A stretch of DNA of 64,000 bases from Falsirhodobacter sp051195255 (GCF_051195255.1 NZ_JBNJLK010000002.1:1-64000); one strand, 5' to 3'; positions 10,555 through 19,745 are shown, numbered from the stretch's first letter. A program made the numbers and translations. Notes: generated by a model from the letters alone, not told the origin.

Positions 10555-11517
10555 TCATTCCCGCCGATCGCCTCCGATAGTATCCTGACCAAAAATCCAT
10601 CCCTCCCATTCCAACGACTGGAGGGGAAGGGTGGGTGCCGCAGAACACCGACCTTCGATCACGTCCAGCATCCCGAACAGGCCCACAACGGCGTCGAACT
10701 GATCCTCTCCGACGGGGCGGTCCGAGAAGCCGTCCTCAATGGCGTGGAGAAGGTCTCCGGATGCCATCAGCCCGTGCCGCTCGATCCACTGCGTCAGACC
10801 TTTGCCGGCCGTGCGTCGACCGTCTTGAGTCCGCTTGCTCCACGTTCTTTTCGCGGGCAGCCCGATCTGTCCATAGACATCCCCGGGATAGGTCTCGACT
10901 ACCACGATGTCACGGGTACGCGACAGATCGTCGAAGGTGCCGTCGAAGGGCCACAGGGCAATCTGGTCCAGATGGGGGCGCAGTACCTCCCGCCAGCCCG
11001 AAATTGCACCTTTGCCGACCTGATTGCCGCCCAGCGTCCAGAAGAGACTGCAGGCGGCCGGTCGATGTGGCGTCGCGCGTTCGCAGGCCCTCAGCAGGGC
11101 TTCCGGAGGAAGGCGAAGCGCGTCCGTCAGGTGAAGCCGTCGCGTTCCGCCCGGCCGCATGGGATAGAACGGGCGTCGGACGCCGATCTCTCCTGCGGCA
11201 GAGCACACGTTGAACCAGTCGCCCCATTCTCCTGTTCCGAGAGCCGCAAGCAAGGTTCGGAAATCTTCGGCTCCGGTCAGGTTTCCATAAGCGGCAGGGA
11301 CACCGATGGGGAAGTCGAAGCCGACGATCGACGACCCGGAATCCATCTGTCGTGTCCGAAGCCTGTTGAAAAGATCGGTCGTCGCGCCGACGGGTTCCGG
11401 GAGGCCGAGATGCCAGCCGTTTTCCTGCCGCCGAGCGACAGCCATCCAGCGCTTCCGGGGATCCACGCTCCAGTCGCAGTGCGCAACAATCGTCGGGGTA
11501 AGTCGGTCATCTTGCAT
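10555..11517 (-). CDS. DUF429-like RNase H-fold protein
   Basis: A 320-aa protein with acidic residues spaced as in DUF429 (predicted RNase H-like nucleases): AHCDWSVD near the N-terminus, IVGFDFPIG, VVVETYPGDVY and, near the end, EDQFDAVVGLFGML. The ATG at 11517 is chosen because the family strand AHCDWS starts just after it; a TTG 36 bases upstream is possible and neither has a good ribosome-binding site. It could be a nuclease or a catalytically dead relative. It is convergent with the DUF927 gene and has no obvious operon partner. Confidence 0.65.
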   Translation of the reverse strand: MQDDRLTPTIVAHCDWSVDPRKRWMAVARRQENGWHLGLPEPVGATTDLFNRLRTRQMDSGSSIVGFDFPIGVPAAYGNLTGAEDFRTLLAALGTGEWGDWFNVCSAAGEIGVRRPFYPMRPGGTRRLHLTDALRLPPEALLRACERATPHRPAACSLFWTLGGNQVGKGAISGWREVLRPHLDQIALWPFDGTFDDLSRTRDIVVVETYPGDVYGQIGLPAKRTWSKRTQDGRRTAGKGLTQWIERHGLMASGDLLHAIEDGFSDRPVGEDQFDAVVGLFGMLDVIEGRCSAAPTLPLQSLEWEGWIFGQDTIGGDRRE

Positions 11518-11709
11518 GTCACCAGAAAAGCGGATCGGCCAGGTGATGGTCAAGGCAGGAGGGGGCCATCGAAGCCAAGCAGGGTAACGTTCGGCCCATA
11601 GCCGCCGGTCGCCGAATGCCGATGCTGCGAAGCCGCATTCCTCGAAGCGGTCATTCGTAGGATGTGCAGCAAAAAGCTGACTTACGGTCTCAGGTTTGGG
11701 ACAAAGCCG

Positions 11710-12252
11710 TCATTCAGCTTTCAGGTGATCCATGACGAAAGCCACGCGTTCGTCGACCGACACCTTGGGCAGTTCGACAAGGTGGTAGCCGAAGCGGGCG
11801 TAAGTATCAGCCATGACCCGGCCGGTTGCCTTGGCTTCCTCCTGATCCTGCTTTCTTTCGGCGTCCTGCCCGAAAATGGCCTCCCAATATGGGGCAATGA
11901 AGACCATCCTGTTGTAGCGATATGTCTTTGCGGCAACCTCCGCATGGGCGGGGACGTGAAGCCCACATAGCGTCAGATACCCGACGACATCGGGAATTCC
12001 TCTGTCCATGAAAACTGGCCGTTCAAATGCCGATGCTTCGTGCCACGAACGCAACTCCCATCCGAGCATGAGTTCGGCAAACGTGCCTTTGTCTGCCCAC
12101 GGCAATGCGGTTCCGCCAATCTTAACCTGATCCTGAATGATCGCGCGCCCGGCCTCGGGCATGGACGCAAATCCCCTGTCGCGCAGCGCGTCAATCAAAG
12201 TGCTCTTGCCGGATCCGGGGCCGCCAGTCACGACAAACATATGGTCACACAT
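11710..12252 (-). CDS. P-loop NTPase, AAA_28/kinase-like
   Basis: A 180-aa protein with Walker A VTGGPGSGKSTLIDAL at residues about 8-22, RGF...PEAGRAII, and FMDRGIPD resembling Walker B with an adjacent Arg. This is the AAA_28 pattern, small predicted ATPases or nucleotide/metabolite kinases. The ATG at 12252 follows AAGGAT at good distance; the open frame upstream lacks a sensible N-terminus. Substrate unknown. It is the last gene before the lower-GC defence cargo. Confidence 0.75.
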   Translation of the reverse strand: MCDHMFVVTGGPGSGKSTLIDALRDRGFASMPEAGRAIIQDQVKIGGTALPWADKGTFAELMLGWELRSWHEASAFERPVFMDRGIPDVVGYLTLCGLHVPAHAEVAAKTYRYNRMVFIAPYWEAIFGQDAERKQDQEEAKATGRVMADTYARFGYHLVELPKVSVDERVAFVMDHLKAE

Positions 12253-12714
12253 GTGCCATCCTTGCTTTCCAATGAGATGAACGCGCAGATGATTGACCAT
12301 GCAGGTCGATCTCGATGCACGTAACCATGGACTAGCCTCATCAGCCAAGGTCTGCAAAGGGTTTCGCACGTCGATCATGGGACATTCCTGCCATTCACAT
12401 CCAAGTGGCAAGATCCCTTGATGGGGGCTGCCAGGGCGAGAGCCGACATTCGCTGCACGTGCGAACATCACCTTGCCAGATCATGGAAGCGGACGTTCAG
12501 CTACGATCATGGCGCGGAACCCCGGGTCACCTACAGTGAGCAGCGGAAGTCTACCGTTGCTGCGGACGCACCAGCCAACACTCGTATCGGTCGACGCAGA
12601 CGTCGGCACACGGCGCGACTTTACATACAAGAGCTTTATGCTCCTTATGCTATGCAGCTAGTGCCGTTAAGCTGACCTCATAGTTGCACTGATATATTTG
12701 AGAGACGCAAAAGC
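12253..12714. other. intergenic, no gene seen
   Basis: 462 bases between divergent genes. Frames here are short, arginine-rich and without ribosome-binding sites. Base composition changes from GC-rich to more AT-rich near 12620, marking the seam between the element core and the defence cargo. The last 50 bases before 12715 probably hold the promoter of the AbiJ-like gene. Confidence 0.4.
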
Positions 12715-13545
12715 GTGAGCACCCTGACAGATATTGAAAAACGGTACTTGGAACGATTGCTGGGTATGGGTGGTGGGTATGTCTTGGACTTCTCTGACAA
12801 CACCTACAGCGAGTTCTTTAACAAGCACCGGATCGACATCCACGGAAGCAAGTACCAGACCTACGGCACTTCTAAAGCAAAGAAGATGCGATCGTTTTGG
12901 GAGCAAGAACCGGACCCTATAGTCGGAAAGGTACTGTCCGAGATGATGGACTCCTACGTTGCGAGTTGCGAGCTTAGCGGGGCTGAGATCGACAAGCCGG
13001 TATTAGAAAAAGGCCGATCCGCTGTTGATCGGCTGCTCGGCAAACAAGGAAGGACAGCCAGCGCGCCCACCGAGAGCAGTTTCCTCGACACCGAATTCAC
13101 CATCCCGAATATTGGCAAGCTGCCTATCGATGCGCCTGTTGTCCCGGTCGTCGAAAAACGCCTGACGGAAGCCCGAGTTGCTTTGAAGGCTGGGGCGAAC
13201 CTGTCAGTGATCTTCCTCTGCGGAAGCGTATTGGAAGCCGTGCTACTGGGTGCCGCACAAAAGCATCCAGCAAAGTTCAACAATTCTAAGGCTAGCCCGA
13301 CAACCAGCGCTGGCAGCGTGAAAAAGTTTCATGAGTGGAGCCTGGCACAGTTCATTGATGTTGCTTGCGACATCGGTGTGCTCAAACCTGATATCAAAAA
13401 GTTCGGACACGGTCTTCGCGATTTCCGAAATTACATCCATCCTTATCAGCAGCTTATGTCCGGGTTTACTCCGGATCAGCACACAGCCAAAGTCTGTTTT
13501 CAGGTCCTGAAAGCTGCCCTGGCCGACTTGGCAGGGGAGCGCTGA
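12715..13545 (+). CDS. AbiJ-NTD / HEPN-like abortive-infection protein
   Basis: A 276-aa protein. Residues 22-75 (YVLDFSDNTYSEFF, HGSKYQTYGTSKAKKMRSFW) match the AbiJ N-terminal domain families found in abortive-infection proteins. The C-terminal half is helical and ends in RDFRNYIHP (residues 235-243), an R-N-x-x-H signature of HEPN ribonucleases with Arg238 and His242. The start is GTG with a weak GAGA site. Expected role: an RNase toxin unleashed on phage infection, with the N-terminal domain as sensor. The following gene begins 3 bases after the stop and is probably a functional partner. Confidence 0.7.
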   Translation: MSTLTDIEKRYLERLLGMGGGYVLDFSDNTYSEFFNKHRIDIHGSKYQTYGTSKAKKMRSFWEQEPDPIVGKVLSEMMDSYVASCELSGAEIDKPVLEKGRSAVDRLLGKQGRTASAPTESSFLDTEFTIPNIGKLPIDAPVVPVVEKRLTEARVALKAGANLSVIFLCGSVLEAVLLGAAQKHPAKFNNSKASPTTSAGSVKKFHEWSLAQFIDVACDIGVLKPDIKKFGHGLRDFRNYIHPYQQLMSGFTPDQHTAKVCFQVLKAALADLAGER

Positions 13546-13547
13546 CA

Positions 13548-14318
13548 ATGGATAGCTCTTACACCGCATTTCACTTTTGGTCTGGGCATCGAAAATATCT
13601 GATCGATGAGCATCAATTTTTCGTCTCGCAGGCCCGCCAGAGACTATTCGCGCAGTTTGACGACGAGGAAATGAAGGACGCTGCTGATGCGCATGCAGAG
13701 GCAACATGGGAGGCTATGGGGCAGGATTTTGACCCAGATCGCCACGATCCCGGCGACTTTGCAGAACAGGCTTACGAAGCTCGCATAGACCTGTATTTGA
13801 GCCTTTGCGACATGCGAGAGCAGGTCCTGTTCGCAATGCTGGTTTCGATCTTTCATCGTTGGGAAAAAGAGCTTCGTGACTGGTTAGTCCAAGAGATGCG
13901 TCACTGGATGCAGGACGAAACAGCATTTCGCCGTGTATGGTCTTCCAGCTTTGTTGAAGTTCTAAATTTGTTGAAAGACCTCGGCTTGGATGTTCGATCG
14001 AAGCCATATTTCAAGGCGCTGGACGGGTGTCGTCTTGTAGTCAACGTCCACAAGCACGGCGACGGCAAGTCTCTGGACGACTTAAAGAGACAGTATCCTG
14101 AATTGATCGTGTCCGATGACGAAATAGCGAAAAGTGGTGGGTCTGCATTGTTTTGGAAAGATCATGCCGACCTTCAAATTTCCATAGAACATTTTAAGGC
14201 TGTATCTGATGCCATAGTCCTTTTCTGGAACGATGTGCCAGAATGCATCACCTTGGGTGAGATAAAAAAACTGCCCAAATGGCTACTTGATGCGGCGCCG
14301 AGCATTAGCTTCAAATGA
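13548..14318 (+). CDS. hypothetical helical protein, partner of the AbiJ-like gene
   Basis: A 256-aa protein starting 3 bases after the AbiJ-like gene, so translationally coupled. It is rich in acidic and aromatic residues. The middle is helical (VLFAMLVSIFHRWEKELRDWL) and the C-terminal third has VVNVHKHGDGKS followed by LKRQYPELI. The N-x-x-K-H-G motif recurs in small defence-island proteins with HEPN-like folds, so this may be a second HEPN protein or the regulator of the first. No membrane segments. I cannot assign a family with confidence. Confidence 0.6.
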   Translation: MDSSYTAFHFWSGHRKYLIDEHQFFVSQARQRLFAQFDDEEMKDAADAHAEATWEAMGQDFDPDRHDPGDFAEQAYEARIDLYLSLCDMREQVLFAMLVSIFHRWEKELRDWLVQEMRHWMQDETAFRRVWSSSFVEVLNLLKDLGLDVRSKPYFKALDGCRLVVNVHKHGDGKSLDDLKRQYPELIVSDDEIAKSGGSALFWKDHADLQISIEHFKAVSDAIVLFWNDVPECITLGEIKKLPKWLLDAAPSISFK

Positions 14319-14899
14319 CACTGTGATGCGTAATCTGCAGCTTTTACAACATTAGAAGAATAACGAAATTTCCGCAATGGGGATGGTAGATAGGTCCGGT
14401 GCGCATTCAGGCGTTTGCTTCTGGGAAGCTGCGCCGCAGCAACGCGGATCTCGGCAGAGGTCAGTTTAGGGCCGAACGCGAGCGTCTTCCTCTCGGTTGG
14501 TAGCTGGACTTTAATGGCGGCTATGGGCTCGACGCAGCGCAGCATCCTGACGCAGTGGGGTAGCGCGCTCTGCCGTGGGCTCGCATCCCCGCCCGCGGCC
14601 CGTAGCGGACATTCGCCCTCCTGGAATGCTGTGCTGCGGCATTCCCGAAAGCTGCCATTCGGTGCGCCGCGCAGAAACCCGCTCGCCAGAGAGTCGGGGT
14701 TGGGCATGAGGGAATCCCGTTCCTCCGACCGCGAGCTTATCGTCGCGGTCGACCAACTCGGGACTTAGGTTCTCCCCGGCCCTCTCCGTACGCTCGCCCG
14801 CAATAAAGATTTTGCAACGCAGCTTCCTCATCGCCGCCATTGAAGGGCTTTTCTATTCGATCTAGCATCTACCCCGAGTATTTGTTCCAGGATATCCCT
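14319..14899. other. intergenic, no gene seen; degenerate repeat-like DNA
   Basis: About 580 bases without a credible gene. The segment 14590-14700 (CGGACATTCG, GCATTCCCGAAAGCTG, GCCATTCGG) resembles the degenerate mosaic repeats often left between genes in alphaproteobacterial islands. The frames across it are arginine/serine-rich on both strands. The last 60 bases contain the ribosome-binding site and probable promoter of the dGTPase. Confidence 0.4.
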
Positions 14900-16177
14900 A
14901 TGACCTCTAATATTGCCTTTTTTCAAGAACGTCTGCACGAAGATCAGCCCAACCGTTCAAAAGATATGAGGTCACCATTTCAGAGGGACCGCGCGCGTAT
15001 AATGCATTCGGCGGCATTTCGACGGCTGCAAGGTAAAACACAGGTGATGGGTACTGGCGAAGGTGATTTTCATCGAACTCGCCTGACACATTCCATCGAA
15101 GTGTCCCAGATCGGCTATGGTCTACTGGAAGCTCTGCATTTCAAGAAAGCCACCTTCCACAAGGATGCGCAAGATTGGCTGCCAGCGCGTGATCTGGTCG
15201 AAGCCGCGTGCCTCGCTCACGATCTTGGGCATCCGCCCTTCGGGCACAAAGGAGAACAAGCGCTGCACAAGGCCATGTTGCTCCATGGGGGATTCGAAGG
15301 AAACGGGCAGACCCTTCGCATTCTTACGAAACTTGAGAAGTACAAGGCGCGAGGGAAAGGGCTTTATCCGACGCGCCGTTTGGTTCTCGCAGTGCTGAAA
15401 TATCCGCGCTCGATGAAATCTTTCAACCTCGCTGACTATGTGAAGAAGCCGCCTAAGTCGTACCACGAAGACGAGGAAAGTGTTGTGGAATGGGCGCTTG
15501 ATGGGTTCTCCGTTGCCGATCAAAAGCAACTGATAACATCAGCAGACGGCAAAGGAGCCCATCATAGCCTTGACTGCAGTATTCTCGAACTCGCTGATGA
15601 CATTGCCTATGGCATTCATGACATCGAGGACATTGTCGCTAGGGGTTTGGCGACTGAACGTGAAGTCAAAGAAGAGATAACTAAAGCCTTCAAAAAAATT
15701 GACGGCGGTCGCTTGCCCGGACTTGATACAAATGTGGTCTGCGAAGGCCTGTTTTCTGACAGCTTCCGCAGAAAGCAGATAATTGCTGAGCTTGTTAATC
15801 TGTTCATCACCAATGTAACGATTACAAAACACAGTTCATACGACCACCCGCTTTTAATGTTCAACGCAGTTCTTCCGGAGCCTCATGCAAGGCTGTTGGA
15901 AGCCTTAAAGGGGCTGGCCTACGAACTCGTGATCCGAAAGGCGAAGGTGCAGCAGCTTGAGCGTCGAGGTCAAATGATCGTGGCGCGTCTGTTTGATACG
16001 TTGATCTCGGATCCAGAAAGTCTCATTCCTCAGTCATCTTGGCAAGATGGGTGTCGGGAAAGCTCCACAGAGCGTCGTGTATGTGACTACGTCGCTGGGA
16101 TGACTGACAGCTACGCCGAGCGTCTCTACAAGCGCCTTTTCCACCCGGGTTTTGGTAGTAGCGGTGACGAATTGTGA
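14900..16177 (+). CDS. dgt: dGTP triphosphohydrolase (HD domain), likely anti-phage
   Basis: A 425-aa HD-superfamily enzyme that should hydrolyse dGTP to deoxyguanosine and triphosphate. Metal ligands are His64 in RLTHSIEVSQIG, His107-Asp108 in LAHDLGHPPFGHKGE (His111 and His116 also conserved), and an Asp in ELADDIAYGIHDIED. The N-terminus RSPFQRDRARIMHSAAFRRLQGKTQV is typical of dGTPases. ATG 14900 is preferred over the TTG at 14840 because it begins the usual family N-terminus and AGGA precedes it. Housekeeping dgt exists in this group, but nucleotide-depleting dGTPases are also an established anti-phage class, which fits this island. Confidence 0.88.
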   Translation: MTSNIAFFQERLHEDQPNRSKDMRSPFQRDRARIMHSAAFRRLQGKTQVMGTGEGDFHRTRLTHSIEVSQIGYGLLEALHFKKATFHKDAQDWLPARDLVEAACLAHDLGHPPFGHKGEQALHKAMLLHGGFEGNGQTLRILTKLEKYKARGKGLYPTRRLVLAVLKYPRSMKSFNLADYVKKPPKSYHEDEESVVEWALDGFSVADQKQLITSADGKGAHHSLDCSILELADDIAYGIHDIEDIVARGLATEREVKEEITKAFKKIDGGRLPGLDTNVVCEGLFSDSFRRKQIIAELVNLFITNVTITKHSSYDHPLLMFNAVLPEPHARLLEALKGLAYELVIRKAKVQQLERRGQMIVARLFDTLISDPESLIPQSSWQDGCRESSTERRVCDYVAGMTDSYAERLYKRLFHPGFGSSGDEL

Positions 16178-16660
16178 ACGCGTCTGGCTGAGGCGGGTCT
16201 ACCGGCCCACAGCGGCCATCTTTAGACTGGGTCGTCGCTGGTATACAGCGCCTTCAAAGCGGGCGTCCATTTAGTCATTTCACAGTGTGGCCCTCGTAGA
16301 GCAATACTGGGCTGGAGTTACGTGAAAGTTGGTGATGAGGGCCTACACACGGAAGATTGATCCATTAGATAAGTAAGTGCGCTACGAAAATCAGAATGGG
16401 AAAGGCACTTGCTGGAACACATAGAGAACAGGCTGCGAGTGAATGCCGCACAATTCGTTGAATCCGAGGAGCCCGAACGAACTACCGCACGAGCGCTATA
16501 TGGTGGTGGACGGGACCAGTTAGGCGATCGAGCTCAAATCGGTACAGAGTTCCGCGCGCTTGTCGACGGCGGACACATCGAGGGTCTACGATCTCTGCCG
16601 AGACAAGAGTGGAAAAACCAGCGCAATCATGTTGAGTATGTCAGGGATCGTTGACCCCGT
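16178..16660. other. intergenic, no supported gene
   Basis: 483 bases. A TTG-initiated 81-codon frame (16409-16654) exists, with no ribosome-binding site and no recognisable family, so I do not call it. The stretch may be a decayed gene or the regulatory region of the nuclease that follows. Confidence 0.35.
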
Positions 16661-17500
16661 ATGAGCGCGAGAAGTGTTGGGGAGACTCGTGTCGGACGGG
16701 TCTCGGAAGCTTTTGGTAGAGAAGTTGCCTGTGATTTCGTCAGGAAGATGCGGGGTTTCAGGACGGTGGCCAAGGAGTGGCGGTCTGGAGCTGACAGTTT
16801 GATAAACTTCGCGAGAGTTCTGACAGGCGGCGTTGCGGCATGGCTCGAGTTCGAGCGAGCCTGCGATCGCAGTGGCCTTTTCAGCGAAAAATACCTGACC
16901 TCGGCAGTCGGTCAGATTCTTGCGGCCAGAACGGGAAACAGGGTCGAGGCAGAGTTCACCCATCCAATACTCGCGCCGCTTAGGCAAGGTCCTGGCCGGA
17001 GGCCGCAGGTCGATTTCGTCGTCCGTAACGAAAGCAGAAAAATCGTCCTTGCCGTCGAGACGAAATGGGCGGGTCGCACGACACCCTCAACCAACGAAAT
17101 CTTGTGGGACCTCATCAGACTCGAGCTCATCGCTCACCACGAAAACGCGCGATGCATCTTCCTACTCGCGGGCACAGGAGCAAAGCTTAAGGCGATCTTC
17201 GATCATCCGGCCTTCTCGGACGCTGAAACTAGACCGCACCGTCGACCGTTGCTCCGTCACGACAACAATGTCGTCCACACTACACCGTTGGTACCGCTCG
17301 TCTCTGTCAGGTTCGAAATGCTCAAGCAACTCTTCGAACCTTATAAAGATTTGAGATTTGCGGAGCGCATAGCGACTCGCCGAGCCGCTCCGCGACCGGA
17401 AGTTGTGAAGCCGAAGGCGTACCAGGTCATCGCTTGGGAGGTATTGCCAAAAGGAAATCGCCTCGATTTTCGGCCGGGGCGGTCCAAATTCTTCGCCTAG
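16661..17500 (+). CDS. PD-(D/E)XK nuclease-fold protein
   Basis: A 279-aa protein, N-terminal half helical. The core RRPQVDFVVRNESRKIVLAVETKW places Asp118, Glu133 and Lys135 as the D-ExK active site of restriction-endonuclease-fold nucleases. A following helix (LWDLIRLELIAHH) carries extra polar residues. No methyltransferase or specificity partner is adjacent, so it is an orphan nuclease or a one-gene defence system. The ATG at 16661 has no clear ribosome-binding site and the true start may be internal. Just past the stop codon, in the same frame, lies a tyrosine-integrase relic. Confidence 0.65.
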   Translation: MSARSVGETRVGRVSEAFGREVACDFVRKMRGFRTVAKEWRSGADSLINFARVLTGGVAAWLEFERACDRSGLFSEKYLTSAVGQILAARTGNRVEAEFTHPILAPLRQGPGRRPQVDFVVRNESRKIVLAVETKWAGRTTPSTNEILWDLIRLELIAHHENARCIFLLAGTGAKLKAIFDHPAFSDAETRPHRRPLLRHDNNVVHTTPLVPLVSVRFEMLKQLFEPYKDLRFAERIATRRAAPRPEVVKPKAYQVIAWEVLPKGNRLDFRPGRSKFFA

Positions 17501-17509
17501 TTCATCCTG

Positions 17510-17605
17510 CTCGCCGTCGCGCTTTTGCTCGGTCACACGAATATGGACAGCACAGTCCAATATCTCGGCGTCGACCTGGACGGCGCGGGAGTGGATAGAC
17601 TTGTA
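17510..17605 (+). pseudogene. C-terminal relic of a tyrosine integrase
   Basis: The frame reads ALLLGHTNMDSTVQYLGVDLDGA. The pattern LLGHTxMDSTVxYLGV is the C-terminal catalytic end of XerC/D-type integrases, with the box II His and the nucleophilic Tyr. Nothing upstream continues it, since the preceding 840 bases are the nuclease gene, so only about 30 residues survive. It is evidence of a second, older mobile element inside this island. Confidence 0.75.
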
Positions 17606-17785
17606 GCTGGCAGCCGGTCCGTGGGTTCCATGGCGGCCGGCCCATAGCCGCCGGTCAGGCCAGTAGCGCTGCTGCACTGCAGCTTTCCCAAAGCAGACGT
17701 TCGATTGAGTTGCAGCGGAAAGCTTGTCCAACGTCTCGGGGTGGGACAACACGGCCATTCGACGTCGCGTAGCCTGCGAGGTTGA

Positions 17786-18725
17786 TCAATGCGCCCTGAG
17801 CCTAGATGCGAGGGAGAAACGCTTGAGTTCAGATATTGGTTTGGCATCGCTCGGGAGAGGGGTGGTTTCGAAGGCGGAGTCTTCGTATAGATGGGAGAAG
17901 TGGCCTTCAAATTCTGTCAATGTCGCTTTTTCCGTATGTTTGAGAATAGCGTATCGGTCAATGTATGGCTTGAACCATTCCGCTTGTCTTGTCACCCCAT
18001 TAAGGAAGATCAAATCCAATTCGGCTAGGCTGATATGGGAGCGAGCAATTCTGGCATAGTTAAGTTTTTGAGCAGGGGAAAGTTTATCTTCATCGTCAAT
18101 TAGACGGTATACGTTATGAAGAATCCTGAAGTATGGCCCGAGGTCATAATCATAATCGCCGAACAATTTCGAGACATATCCGACTAAATCAGCCGGCTCC
18201 GTCATGTTGATAATATCCTCTTTGCCATCTAAAAACGATCGCCGATCTGATAAGGATCCTTCCCGATACTGCTCCGCTTTGAGTGATGCATTCCTGAAAA
18301 TTGTATTGCTATACTCGAGTAAAACCTTACGACCACTGGTCGGGTTCTTTTGAGATCCCCCAGTGATCGATAGAACGTGATCGTTTAGCATCTTCATTAT
18401 ACCAAAGAACGCTGAATCAAAGCGTTGCAGGGCAAATTCGTGATTGGACGCCCTTATTTCTTGCCGTTGGAGTTTAAGTTCTTCGCGCTGGATCAAGAGG
18501 GTAATAATCAATCCAGAAAAAGCCAGCCCTGAAAAAAGAGCGGTCACCCCCCCCGAACATATCACCAGCGGTGCCGCGGTCACCAGGTTCGGAGTAGAGG
18601 TGTCCCATCAGCGCAATGTTGGCAGCGATGATGAACAGAACAAACGTAATTGAAAGCGCGATCGCGAACGAAACTGACTTAAGTCCAGTCCACGCACCGC
18701 CTTTACTCACATCAAGAAATTTCAT
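17786..18725 (-). pseudogene. AbiC-like phage abortive-infection membrane protein, split at a G8 tract
   Basis: Two overlapping frames join into one protein. The N-terminal frame starts at 18725 (GAGGA ribosome-binding site) and gives transmembrane helix 1 (FAIALSITFVLFIIAANIAL). The second frame gives helix 2 (TALFSGLAFSGLIITLLIQ), a coiled coil (REELKLQRQEIRA) and the body with LGPYFRILHNVYRLID and RSHISLAELDLIFLNG, the pattern of the putative phage abortive infection protein family (putAbiC). They meet at eight consecutive G on the coding strand (18547-18554); seven would restore a single frame of about 312 aa. So it is off, phase-variable, translated by slippage, or an assembly error. Confidence 0.75.
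18547..18554 (-). repeat. homopolymeric G8 tract (possible contingency switch)
   Basis: Eight C on the plus strand, so eight G in the coding sense, exactly at the junction of the two frames of the AbiC-like gene, between its two membrane helices. Loss of one G gives MFGGVTALFSG and a continuous protein. Such tracts are classic slipped-strand switches. Confidence 0.7.
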
Positions 18726-18947
18726 CTGTCCTCATGGCCGTTAGGCTTTCCAGAAAATGGCCGTGGAGACTAGTTGTCAAGCGGCTTACCAGCTTCACGC
18801 AGCAGGTGTTCGGCCGCCGCCGCGCGAAAGTGCAGCTGTCGATATGTGCACGCGTTTGGACCACGAACACCAAGTCTGCCCCAAATCTCCTTTGCTCTCA
18901 CACATCGTCCATAGCTGCTCCAAACGCCAGCGATGAACTGCACCATC

Positions 18948-19469
18948 TCAATCCCCGCGGATCAATTTCTGCTTTTGCGGCTCGCTGACATTCTTTCGCT
19001 GCAGATTAAACTCCTGCAGCAGTTCGTCCGTTGTGCGGGGCACGATGGCCGTTTGGACCGGATAGAGGACCCTCGATGGCGGCCAGTTGAGCGGAGCTTC
19101 AGCGACGATCTCGGCGACATACCTCTCGATGCTGGTGAACACGGACGAGGAGGTGATATCCTCGATGACGTGCGGGATCTCCTCTTTGATCTCAGAGTAG
19201 TTTGCAACCAAGCCCCCTAACACCCCGACAATCGTAGCGATGTGCGCGACGGCCTTAAGACTTCCGGGCTCTAAGGACGCTGGGTCGAGAAAGATTGCGT
19301 GCGTGGGCACCCAATGTCCGTCGACCGTGAAACCGGAGGCGTATTCAATCTCCAGCCTGCGCGAGACCTTATCGATAAATCGCAGTGCCGACCTGCGGTG
19401 CGTCTTAAACGCGATGTCAGCTTCGAAGGTAAACGTCGCAGTTCCGATCACAATCCGCCGATAGAGCAC
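18948..19469 (-). CDS. hypothetical protein, defence cargo
   Basis: A 173-aa protein starting with GTG behind a strong GGAGGA site. The N-terminal half is strand-rich (IVIGTATFTFEADIAFK), followed by a hydrophobic helix (VAHIATIVGVLGGLVANY) and an amphipathic C-terminus. It may associate with the membrane or be an effector of a nearby system. I do not recognise the family. It is bounded by the AbiC-like relic on one side and an IS256 relic on the other. Confidence 0.55.
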   Translation of the reverse strand: MLYRRIVIGTATFTFEADIAFKTHRRSALRFIDKVSRRLEIEYASGFTVDGHWVPTHAIFLDPASLEPGSLKAVAHIATIVGVLGGLVANYSEIKEEIPHVIEDITSSSVFTSIERYVAEIVAEAPLNWPPSRVLYPVQTAIVPRTTDELLQEFNLQRKNVSEPQKQKLIRGD

Positions 19470-19591
19470 AGGAATCCTCCGTGAAATCAGCGCAATCTTG
19501 CGGTGATCGATCTGGGCTGGTCAATGACTCGTCTGGGGGTACTTCCCAGGCAGCTCTGACCGGTCGGGGACAAATTCTGAACTCAGGCGGA

Positions 19592-19745
19592 TCAGTCGGC
19601 GGTTTGAAGCTGGCGCAGGCCGTCGCGCAACTCAACCCCTTGGGTGATCTCGGGCAACCGGTTCAGGCCGTCGAGCTTGCGCCATTTGACCTGCGCGGCG
19701 ATCATCAACTTGAACGCGTGGCGAGGCCGGTCTGGAGACTCAGGC
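19592..19745 (-). pseudogene. C-terminal fragment of an IS256-family transposase
   Basis: The minus strand reads RPRHAFKLMIAAQVKWRKLDG, then LNRLPEITQGVELRDG and a stop codon at 19592-19594. This is the characteristic C-terminus of IS256-family transposases (RHAF.LMIAAQ.KWR.LDG.N.LP). Only about 50 residues remain; the DDE catalytic region is absent and I see no terminal inverted repeats. It is a scar of a past insertion between the 173-aa gene and the methyltransferase operon. Confidence 0.8.

Noticed and set aside
14174..14707. 177-codon minus-strand frame after the AbiJ-coupled gene
   Set aside because: It starts in repeat-like DNA, ends inside a real gene on the other strand and has no ribosome-binding site.
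16409..16654. 81-codon TTG-initiated frame before the PD-(D/E)XK gene
   Set aside because: No ribosome-binding site, no family resemblance, rare start codon; possibly decayed DNA.
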